DNA from: Clostridia bacterium
GTDB lineage: Bacteria > Bacillota > Clostridia > Christensenellales > DTU072
DNA length: 8,749 nucleotides
NCBI GenBank assembly: GCA_028699795.1
Contig: JAQVTZ010000078.1
Location: 1-8,749, forward strand
Direction of reading: 5' to 3'
Shown: one piece after another, positions 1-6,183 of the stretch
Numbering within the stretch: position 1 is the first letter of the stretch
Layout: each line of letters begins with the position of its first letter
Translations under genes and position numbers: made by a program
Notes under the pieces: model-generated
Databases searched by the model: none
Told to the model about the DNA's origin: nothing
What the model saw: only the letters and a program-made list of their open reading frames with translations

Positions 1-111
1 GTTATCTTGGTGGATAAAGAAATCAAATGGTTGTTCAAAAAAACTATCAATAAAAAATCCGGAGAAGTTGGCCTGCAGGAGGGAACCCCCGCCGATCCGA
101 AATGCGGCTAG
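1..111 (+). CDS. C-terminal end of an upstream gene (partial, unidentified)
   Basis: An open frame enters from the left edge and ends at TAG 109-111, giving 36 residues that finish ...TPADPKCG. The stretch is Lys-rich, with a short hydrophobic patch (IKWLF) near its start, and has no motif I recognise, so the product cannot be named. I prefer this frame because its stop falls just before the next gene and its final G is the first base of the GAGAGG ribosome binding site, which is typical of adjacent genes in one operon. A second frame is also open, from 2 to 142, but it reads as an implausible Cys/Arg/Pro-rich peptide and would overlap the next gene by 20 bases. The remaining frame is closed at once by TAA at 15-17. 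With so few codons, this stretch could still be non-coding leader sequence. Confidence 0.5.
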   Translation, partial: VILVDKEIKWLFKKTINKKSGEVGLQEGTPADPKCG

Positions 112-116
112 AGAGG
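111..116 (+). promoter_or_regulatory. Ribosome binding site of the large surface protein gene
   Basis: GAGAGG lies 6 bases before ATG 123. An in-frame TAG at 117-119 sits between this site and the ATG, so the coding frame cannot extend further upstream and the start at 123 is fixed unless a later Met (residue 8) is used. The site overlaps the last base of the preceding stop codon, which suggests that ribosomes finishing the upstream gene could re-initiate here. Confidence 0.8.
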
Positions 117-122
117 TAGATT

Positions 123-218
123 ATGTGGAAACGGATTTTTAGCATGGTATTGATTGCGGTTGCTTTTATTGCAATCCTCGCATATAGTTCTTTTCGTTAC
201 GAACAGAACGCTTCCGCG
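123..218 (+). other. Signal peptide of the giant surface protein
   Basis: Residues 1-32 show the three parts of a Sec signal: a basic start (K3, R4), a hydrophobic core from about I5 to A20, and a polar stretch ending in ASA at 30-32, a fair type I signal peptidase site before I33. The polar segment after the core (from about Y21) is longer than usual, so the helix might remain uncleaved. In that case the protein would be anchored at both ends. Confidence 0.8.
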
Positions 219-3200
219 ATAGAATTTAGCTATTTTTATATCGATGACGAAGCGGACTGGGAGACTTTTCTTGCAAGAGCTGCAAATACAAAGCAAGCGA
301 GTTCCTATTTTAGTGATACAATTGTAGAACTGCGCACCGATCTTTATTTTTACCGCAGAAATGCCGACCCCGCGATCACAACAAAAAATACTGTCATACA
401 GGATTTTAAAGGGATATTCGAGGGCAACGGTCATGCTTTCGTTGGGCTAAATTATGTTTCAAATCAAAACACAGCGCTTTTTAACCTTGTCGATACCGAA
501 GGGATTGTCCGCAATCTTAATATTGTCGACCTTTCTATGGATATCGGGAGCGGCAGCCGTGTTGGCGGAGTAGCCGTGGATAATCGCGGCTTAATATCTA
601 ATGTCAAAGTAAGCGGCGTCATAGAAGCAAGTACCGCGGGAGGGATTGTCTTTGGCAATATTGGCACGGTAAGCGACTGTTTTACGGCTATCGATTACAC
701 GGGTGACGGAATTTCTGAGTTTGGCGCGGTTGTTTACCAAAACGGCGCGACCGTAACCAACAACTATTCGCTTAATACAGAGCCGCAAATCTATAATAAT
801 ATCACTGGAACCGTACAAATACCCGCCGATACTCTTGTAAGCGATGGATTTATAGACGATTTTTACGAACTGTTATACATAGAGCAAACGCCCGCTTTGG
901 CGGTATCTCTTGCTCACGATATCAATTTATATAACCAAAATTTAAGCTGGGCAAATACTTATGTCAACGCAAACCATTTAGGAAAATACTATTTTTATAA
1001 CAATGTTTGCTATGATGCCAACCCGCCTTTGGGATTTACCGTCCATGATACGCCTGTCTCATTGCCAAATCTTGCTTCGCTTGTGATAAGCGGAAGCGGT
1101 TTAGAGGGCGACCCTTATGTTTTGTTTGCGTCGGGTGATGGTACGCAAAATCACCCTTACCGAATCACAAACGCAACCGATTGGCAAAGACTTGCTTATT
1201 TGTATGCCCATCAAGAAGATTGGGGTAGTTTCGGTTATACACAGGGCGAGTCGCTTTACTTTAAGCAAACCGAAGATATCACTTTGCTTACGGGCACCGC
1301 GGAGTATTACGAAATTTCTGTTAATGAATTTTCGGGGGTATATGATGGCAGCGGGTTTTCGGTATCCGGCGTAATCGACGGTCTTTTCGAATCCATCACA
1401 CCAAACGCAATAATCCAAAATCTTCATGTGCATGGCGAGGTTCGCACCGATGCAAAAGCGTCGGTAGTACAAGACCATTACGGCCTTTTAACCAATGTTT
1501 CGGTAAGAGCAAGGATTGCAATAGATACGCCCGATCCTACGGGCGGCGGGCTCGTATACAATCATTATGGCAATATTACGCTTTGCGAAGCGATTGTTGC
1601 GGCAAGTGTGGCAGGAGATTTCGGCGCGCTTGCTTATAGCGTCTATGATGGGGAAGAAATCAATATTGTTTCTTGCCGAAGCAAGTCCCAAAATCTTCCT
1701 TTTGTGTATATATCTTCTTCAGGGCAAATCGCAAGGTGTTATAACGAAGGAGAGCTATGGATAGGCGACAACCCAGCAATACTTCCCTCAGCATCTTTTG
1801 CGTATTACGGCGATGAAATGCGCTTTAGCGAAGGGGATGACGCCGAAGCCCCTTATCAATTGCTTGTCACACAATATGATCGTGACGGCTGGGCGTGGGC
1901 AAACGAAGACCCCATGTATACATATTGGTCCGTTTTGTCGGGGGATACGGAGGACAACTTCGTGTTGCGGTTGCCGTATGACATCGGTACCTACAAAACA
2001 AGAGGCAAGTTAGAGTTAGCAAGCGAATATCATAAACATATTAAGTATCCATATCAGCCCGAAGGGTACAGTCCCGATATCGTATCTTGGTTTTCAACTC
2101 CGCCGCCGAGCAATCGTTTCAGTTACGAATGGACTTTTACAGACCAATACTATGAAAGTTATGAAGAACACACAGACGCATTTACTTTTGCCCAAGATTG
2201 CGGCGCTTATGATTTTATATTTTATTTGGCACCGTCCGAAACCGAAACATGGGCAACCATTACTTCAACTTTTGAAATCGAGCCAATAGATATAGATTAC
2301 CATGCTTGCGACTTACGAATTAAAAACGATACCGACCACACGCTTACTTTATTACCGGGGAACAATGAAGTATATCCTTTCGTTAACCGAACTTTGATTG
2401 TAGAAGGCGTGACCTATATCTTTGATGATTATTTGGTAGAGCAAGGTGTGACGATAGACGGAATATTTTATAAATACGAAGGGGAACCGTCGTCTTTTCT
2501 ATATAGTAGCAATGCAGTAGACCTAACAGTTCTCAAGCCGTTTTTTGCACCGGAAAATGCCGAATGTATACCGGAAATAATTGATTATGTAGATACCAAA
2601 GGCAACACCCCCGATATACTTCCCGGTGATGCGCGCAATGCGGGAACCTACAAAATTAAGATAACAATTGTTTGTGCAAACTATATAACAGACACAATTA
2701 CCGATGTTTTTCTTAAGATTGATCCCAAAGAGGTAAGAGTTTCGCCTTATCTTTTGCCCTATCCCGATACTGTAGACAATACATTGCCTTACAATCACAG
2801 TATCGATGACCATATTGCTTACCTTATACACGACGAAGACATTTACGATCCTCTTGAGCTTGAAGATTTAGCGGTTATGGGTTATGAAACCAATTACCAA
2901 ATTGAAGGAGAGGAAGAGTCTTTCAATGTCGGTTTTTACGAGATTACTTCCTTTAATGATGGAGGAAAAAATAATAATTATGTTGCAATTGGTCAGACAA
3001 TTTCGTTTGAGGTTGTCAAAGTAAGCATTGCCGATTTACCGTACTTCGACCAAATACAGTTTGATGGTGTCTCTTTAACTTATGATGGACAATATCATAC
3101 TATTGCCGTAAGCGGTTTGCCCGATGGTTTTGCGGTACGATATACGCGCGCAGGCGCATCGCAAAGTGTTGAGCCATATCAAATTATCGATGCGGGAATA

Positions 3201-6050
3201 TACGAAATCAGCGCCGAAATTTACATAGATTCTGATCCCAATTATATCAATTATCTACCTGCGCCACTCAAAATTGCCACATTGACAATTGCGCCCAAGA
3301 GTATCAGCGTCACCATTCAAAGTTATACGATTGATTACGGACAAGAACCGCCCTTATATGATACAGAGGATTATTCCGACCAAATCGTGACTCGCGCAGA
3401 TAACGGTATCGATGAATTCGCAACTCCCATATTCTCTTGCACCTATATGTCGGGAAGCAATGCGGGAACTTATCCAATCGGTTTTTCTACGGGCATTCTT
3501 AACCCGAATTACAGTATTTCGGTTGTTTCGGGCACGCTTACCGTCAATAAGATTTCGCGGGGAACACTTGCGCTCGCAAATACGGTTATACCCTATAACG
3601 GCGCGGTATTTACACCGCTATTTCCGTATTCCATTCAAGCGGAAATCGATATGCTTCCGCAAGGCAATATTTCGTATTACCGCGAACAAGAAGGAGATCC
3701 CGTGCTTTTGGACGGCGCGCCCAAAGATGCAGGACGCTATCTCTTGTCCGTCAATTTTGGAGAAACAGACAACTACATACAAGAAACGCTGGAGGCAACT
3801 TTAGAAATTACTATCGCCTCTTTAAATGTACGGTTCCTTTTAAACGGACAAGAGGGCAGGCTGGATTCCAAGTTGGAAGAATCGACTTATGTAAATGACG
3901 ATATGGTATACAACAGTTTAAAACAGGCCATTCGACTTGGCGGAATCCCGTTAGACGAAGCCTTCTGTTTCGAATATCATTATACATTAGACGGTACTGA
4001 TTATCTGTTCGACAGCGAGGACAAGCTTGAAATTGCTAATGCGGGATTTTATGAAAACATTCATGTTACCGTAAGCGGTAATCCCAATTATCATCCTTTG
4101 ACGCTTTACGCGGGAAGTTTTCATTATCTCCGCAAAATATTGCGCGCCGACTATACTCCCGAGACAGTATATAACACGCGGGAAATCACAATACCCAATC
4201 TTGCAATACGAAATTTCGATGCGGCAATCTATGAAACGGATTGGACTTCCATTCAATTATCCTATAGAAGCTATAAAGACGACAATCCAATTTCCATAAT
4301 AAAAGATGCGGGCGTATACGAATTTACCGTAAGCGTAGGGAACGCAAATTATATTGTATTAAACGATATTGATAACAATGAATATTTCCCGTTTGTTGTC
4401 AAAAAATATGAAACGATTATCGATTTTGCCGATAAAATAAAAGAAGTTGTTTACGGCAAGATTTCCGATACTTTCGTGATGGAAACCACTTATGATGTAG
4501 GCGGATATCAAGAAACCGCAACGCTTACTTACAATGTCGCATTCGCTTCGGGGGTCGGCGTGTATGATGTGCTTCGCATTGACGATACAAACAATATTAG
4601 ATTTACGCTGTTAAATGGAAATGAAAAATATATCGTGCATCCCAAGACCGTTCGTTTCGATTGGGAGCTATCGCCATCATATTATTATAAAGGCACAGAA
4701 AGAACAGATATTCGTTCCTATACTGTGGATTACAGAGATGTCGAGGGTCGGGAAGGCAATGACAATGTAGGCGTAACGCTCGACTTTAGCCAACCTGTCA
4801 TAAAAGATGTAGGCGAATACCGTGTTTCGGCATACTTATTGAACCCAAATTATGAACTTGCGGAAGAGAATCTTGAATTTATTTTTCAAATTATCAAAGC
4901 GCCTATTACCGTGAGAGCAAAGAATATAGTGATTGATTATTTGTCGCCGATACCTGTTTATACTGCCACCGTGAGCGGACTTTTGGGTGAGGATACTTTG
5001 CAAGATATTGCGCTCACCTTCGATTGCTCTTACAGCGAAGGCGACAATGTCGGCGATTATGACATCATGGTTACCTCTTTTGCCGCAGAGAATTATGTTT
5101 GCGATATTTCCAATGCGCATGGCGTGTTGACGGTGATGCCGATAGAACAAACAGGTCTGTCTTTCCCCGATTTAGAAGTGGTTTATAACGGAGAACCTTT
5201 TTATTATCTTCCTACGGGAGTCTTAGCCGACTCCGAAATCTATGTCGATCGTCATCCTAAGGATGCAGGCGCTTATACGCTGACCGCAACCATAACCCTT
5301 GCCAATTATCTGGATAGCGTGTTAACCGCAACACTCACGGTTTTGCCAGCAACTCCCACAGTTTCTTTGACACCTTTATCGATACCTTATATTCAAGATG
5401 GGCAGGTGCTTTCGTCCGACATTATAACAGGCTCGGCAAGTTTCCAAGAAGACGAGTTGGATGGACACTTCGAATTCGGCGTTCAAAACCAAACGCTTCT
5501 ATTAGGAGAGCACGCATACCCGATTTTGTTTATCCCCGACAGCGAGAATTTTGTTCAAGTTGCATTGGATTACTATATCACTTCCGCAATCGAGGATGCC
5601 GCAACCAAACTAGATATTATATTAGGTTCGGGTACTTTGGTAGATGGAACCATCAACTCTACCGGCGGCACTGTAAGAATGGGCTTTAATATCGATAACA
5701 ATATTGATGATGATGTTGTACTCTATGTCAATGACAGTCCTTTACAGGGTGGATTTTTAGAATTAAGCGGTACCACAGATTTAAAAATCGAGGTAGTCAA
5801 AAACGGTATTCTGCTTGCCAGTTACCAGTTTAATATCGTCTATCATGAAGATGAAGAAGAACCGAATGATAATGAAGAGAATAACGACGGAAACGACGGT
5901 AACAACAGTGGCGCCGCAGAGCCGATACCGATATCGAAACCTATCAATTGGCCCCTTATCGGCGGGATAGCAGGCGGAGCCGCAGGCGGTATCATTCTTT
6001 TGATTGTAATCATTAAGGTAATTCAAAGGGTGAAAGAGAAGAGAGAATAG
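123..6050 (+). CDS. Giant membrane-anchored surface protein with GLUG-like and MBG-like repeats
   Basis: This 1975-residue exported protein is probably an adhesin or ligand-binding stalk on the outer face of the cytoplasmic membrane. Residues 1-32 are a signal peptide (basic MWKR, hydrophobic core, possible cleavage after ASA at 30-32). Residues 41-220 and 336-545 are two related beta-helix-like modules resembling GLUG-motif proteins. Residues 546-820 match nothing I know. Residues 820-1825 are a chain of beta-sandwich units of the MBG type, each ending with [DN]-[AV]-G-x-Y and, about 11-14 residues later, N-Y. Residues 1909-1932 are an acidic, Asn-rich linker, 1944-1964 a glycine-rich membrane helix, and 1965-1975 a basic tail. 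There is no LPXTG motif and no recognisable catalytic motif. The start is fixed by an in-frame stop two codons upstream. The gene appears intact, without frameshifts. It lies 61 bases before a lipoprotein gene, which suggests co-expression. The coding call is near certain; the adhesin role is inferred from architecture alone. Confidence 0.95.
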   Translation: MWKRIFSMVLIAVAFIAILAYSSFRYEQNASAIEFSYFYIDDEADWETFLARAANTKQASSYFSDTIVELRTDLYFYRRNADPAITTKNTVIQDFKGIFEGNGHAFVGLNYVSNQNTALFNLVDTEGIVRNLNIVDLSMDIGSGSRVGGVAVDNRGLISNVKVSGVIEASTAGGIVFGNIGTVSDCFTAIDYTGDGISEFGAVVYQNGATVTNNYSLNTEPQIYNNITGTVQIPADTLVSDGFIDDFYELLYIEQTPALAVSLAHDINLYNQNLSWANTYVNANHLGKYYFYNNVCYDANPPLGFTVHDTPVSLPNLASLVISGSGLEGDPYVLFASGDGTQNHPYRITNATDWQRLAYLYAHQEDWGSFGYTQGESLYFKQTEDITLLTGTAEYYEISVNEFSGVYDGSGFSVSGVIDGLFESITPNAIIQNLHVHGEVRTDAKASVVQDHYGLLTNVSVRARIAIDTPDPTGGGLVYNHYGNITLCEAIVAASVAGDFGALAYSVYDGEEINIVSCRSKSQNLPFVYISSSGQIARCYNEGELWIGDNPAILPSASFAYYGDEMRFSEGDDAEAPYQLLVTQYDRDGWAWANEDPMYTYWSVLSGDTEDNFVLRLPYDIGTYKTRGKLELASEYHKHIKYPYQPEGYSPDIVSWFSTPPPSNRFSYEWTFTDQYYESYEEHTDAFTFAQDCGAYDFIFYLAPSETETWATITSTFEIEPIDIDYHACDLRIKNDTDHTLTLLPGNNEVYPFVNRTLIVEGVTYIFDDYLVEQGVTIDGIFYKYEGEPSSFLYSSNAVDLTVLKPFFAPENAECIPEIIDYVDTKGNTPDILPGDARNAGTYKIKITIVCANYITDTITDVFLKIDPKEVRVSPYLLPYPDTVDNTLPYNHSIDDHIAYLIHDEDIYDPLELEDLAVMGYETNYQIEGEEESFNVGFYEITSFNDGGKNNNYVAIGQTISFEVVKVSIADLPYFDQIQFDGVSLTYDGQYHTIAVSGLPDGFAVRYTRAGASQSVEPYQIIDAGIYEISAEIYIDSDPNYINYLPAPLKIATLTIAPKSISVTIQSYTIDYGQEPPLYDTEDYSDQIVTRADNGIDEFATPIFSCTYMSGSNAGTYPIGFSTGILNPNYSISVVSGTLTVNKISRGTLALANTVIPYNGAVFTPLFPYSIQAEIDMLPQGNISYYREQEGDPVLLDGAPKDAGRYLLSVNFGETDNYIQETLEATLEITIASLNVRFLLNGQEGRLDSKLEESTYVNDDMVYNSLKQAIRLGGIPLDEAFCFEYHYTLDGTDYLFDSEDKLEIANAGFYENIHVTVSGNPNYHPLTLYAGSFHYLRKILRADYTPETVYNTREITIPNLAIRNFDAAIYETDWTSIQLSYRSYKDDNPISIIKDAGVYEFTVSVGNANYIVLNDIDNNEYFPFVVKKYETIIDFADKIKEVVYGKISDTFVMETTYDVGGYQETATLTYNVAFASGVGVYDVLRIDDTNNIRFTLLNGNEKYIVHPKTVRFDWELSPSYYYKGTERTDIRSYTVDYRDVEGREGNDNVGVTLDFSQPVIKDVGEYRVSAYLLNPNYELAEENLEFIFQIIKAPITVRAKNIVIDYLSPIPVYTATVSGLLGEDTLQDIALTFDCSYSEGDNVGDYDIMVTSFAAENYVCDISNAHGVLTVMPIEQTGLSFPDLEVVYNGEPFYYLPTGVLADSEIYVDRHPKDAGAYTLTATITLANYLDSVLTATLTVLPATPTVSLTPLSIPYIQDGQVLSSDIITGSASFQEDELDGHFEFGVQNQTLLLGEHAYPILFIPDSENFVQVALDYYITSAIEDAATKLDIILGSGTLVDGTINSTGGTVRMGFNIDNNIDDDVVLYVNDSPLQGGFLELSGTTDLKIEVVKNGILLASYQFNIVYHEDEEEPNDNEENNDGNDGNNSGAAEPIPISKPINWPLIGGIAGGAAGGIILLIVIIKVIQRVKEKRE
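243..782 (+). other. Beta-helix-like (GLUG-type) module 1
   Basis: Residues 41-220. Landmarks in order are D45-W46, a run ending near LRTDLYF, F-x-G-x-F-E-G-N-G at 95-103, L-F at 119-120, an I-x-N-L rung (IVRNLNI, 128-134), and then Gly/Val-rich rungs (VGGV at 147-150, TAGGIVFGNIG at 171-181, FGAVVY at 200-205). Order and spacing follow proteins with the GLUG motif, in which each short Gly-Leu/Ile rung forms a turn of a right-handed beta-helix. These are usually adhesive or carbohydrate-facing structures. No catalytic residues of the lyase type are visible. The Pfam-level name is a resemblance, not a tested match. Confidence 0.6.
1128..1757 (+). other. Beta-helix-like (GLUG-type) module 2
   Basis: Residues 336-545 repeat the layout of module 1: D353-W354, F-x-G-x-Y-D-G-S-G at 403-411, L-F at 421-422, the rung IIQNLHV at 430-436, then TGGGLVYN (about 473-480) and FGALAY (500-505). 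It starts with the Gly-x-Gly-...-Pro-Tyr entry motif (GDGTQNHPYRI, 338-348) that commonly opens such domains, preceded by a similar copy (GSGLEGDPYVL, about 324-334). Divergence from module 1 is large, so the duplication is old. Confidence 0.6.
3291..3548 (+). other. Clear MBG_2-type unit within the array
   Basis: Residues 1057-1142 carry the full consensus order of this family as I know it: the entry strand APKSISVTI, D-Y-G at 1071-1073 (the usual x-Y-G position), NAGTYPIG at 1113-1120, LNPNYSIS at 1126-1133 and the closing strand SGTLTVNK. It is one of the two best-conserved units and anchors the assignment of the whole array. Confidence 0.65.
4899..5141 (+). other. Second clear MBG_2-type unit
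   Basis: Residues 1593-1673 begin with APITVRAKNIVIDY, pass through an S-G-L-L-G-E-D-T-L segment typical of these units, and continue with DNVGDYDI (1641-1648), AENYVCDI (1655-1662) and the closing strand GVLTVMP. The Gly after the Y of the x-Y-G position is replaced by Leu, but the rest of the pattern is retained. Confidence 0.6.
5847..6014 (+). other. Acidic linker and glycine-zipper membrane anchor
   Basis: Residues 1909-1932 are almost entirely Glu, Asp, Asn and Gly, a flexible low-complexity spacer. After a Pro-rich step (PIPISKP) comes a single membrane helix, about residues 1944-1964, whose first half is built as GGxxGGxxGG (1947-1956). The cytoplasmic tail is basic (K1965, R1969, K1971, K1973, R1974). 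Together this is a stop-transfer anchor, with N-out topology after signal cleavage. Confidence 0.85.
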
Positions 6051-6111
6051 TCAAATTACAAAGTACAAATAGAGGTGCCCAATATGGTAACTTTATGTTT
6101 GGAGTATAAAG
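6051..6111 (+). other. Short intergenic gap, no terminator seen
   Basis: These 61 bases separate the two large genes. I find no GC-rich hairpin followed by a T-run and no convincing promoter, which favours readthrough and a shared transcript. The gap holds two Shine-Dalgarno-like stretches, AGAGGTG at 6071-6077 and GGAG at 6101-6104. The first precedes a tiny reading frame described separately. Confidence 0.6.
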
Positions 6112-6128
6112 ATGAAAAAGAAATATAG
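6084..6128 (+). other. Possible 14-codon leader frame overlapping the lipoprotein start
   Basis: ATG 6084 opens a frame of 14 codons (MVTLCLEYKDEKEI) that ends at TAG 6126-6128, 17 bases inside the lipoprotein gene and in a different frame. AGAGGTG sits 6 bases before its ATG and is as good a binding site as that of the gene itself. Translation of this frame could couple to or compete with the lipoprotein start. It may equally be chance; there is no other support. Confidence 0.2.
6101..6104 (+). promoter_or_regulatory. Ribosome binding site of the lipoprotein gene
   Basis: GGAG lies 7 bases before ATG 6112. The in-frame TAA at 6088-6090 closes the frame upstream, and ATG 6112 is the first Met or common alternative start after it, so the start is well determined. 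The lipoprotein signal begins exactly there. Confidence 0.75.
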
Positions 6129-6183
6129 GTTATTCCTTTTTATTATAATGCTTGTGATAATCGCGGTGTTTGCTGTTTCTTGC
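6112..6183 (+). other. Lipoprotein signal peptide and lipobox
   Basis: K2-K4 and R6 are followed by a hydrophobic run, residues 7-22, and then A21-V22-S23-C24. Ser at -1 and Val at -2 suit signal peptidase II. Ala at -3 in place of the usual Leu is less common but allowed in broad lipobox patterns. Residues +2 and +3 are both Arg, and no acidic +2 residue is present. Confidence 0.8.

Larger units (their letters stand above)
2580..5597 (+). repeat. Array of MBG-like beta-sandwich repeats (protein-level)
   Basis: Residues 820-1825. A closing-strand signature, [DNG]-[AV]-G-x-Y, occurs eleven times, with its Tyr at 843, 939, 1027, 1117, 1206, 1310, 1399, 1481, 1566, 1646 and 1718. The period is 72-104 residues. 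Most copies are followed 11-14 residues later by N-Y (for example 854, 953, 1041, 1130, 1218, 1323, 1410, 1577, 1658, 1729). A degenerate copy lies at 1795-1799 and an outlier at 693-696. Many units open with a short linker such as IAPKSISV or IKAPITV. The repeats are clear in protein but strongly diverged in DNA, so there is no sign of recent tandem expansion. Such chains usually act as stalks that hold a distal binding domain away from the cell. Confidence 0.7.

Noticed and set aside
31..58. AT-rich stretch with TTGTTC that might be a promoter for the giant gene
   Set aside because: There is no convincing -10 element at a proper distance, and the stretch is probably coding sequence of the upstream gene.
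2..142. Alternative open frame at the left edge overlapping the start of the giant gene
   Set aside because: Its product is Cys/Arg/Pro-rich and would overlap the next gene by 20 bases; the frame ending at 111 fits the spacing and ribosome binding site better.
3603..3620. Small inverted repeat (GCGGT ... ACCGC) inside the giant gene
   Set aside because: It is a five-base stem in the middle of coding sequence without a T-run, expected by chance and not a terminator.
2580..5597. Tandem DNA repeat or phase-variable repeat tract in the array
   Set aside because: Only short DNA stretches around the A-G-x-Y codons recur; the units are diverged in DNA and there is no homopolymer or short tandem repeat long enough to suggest slippage.
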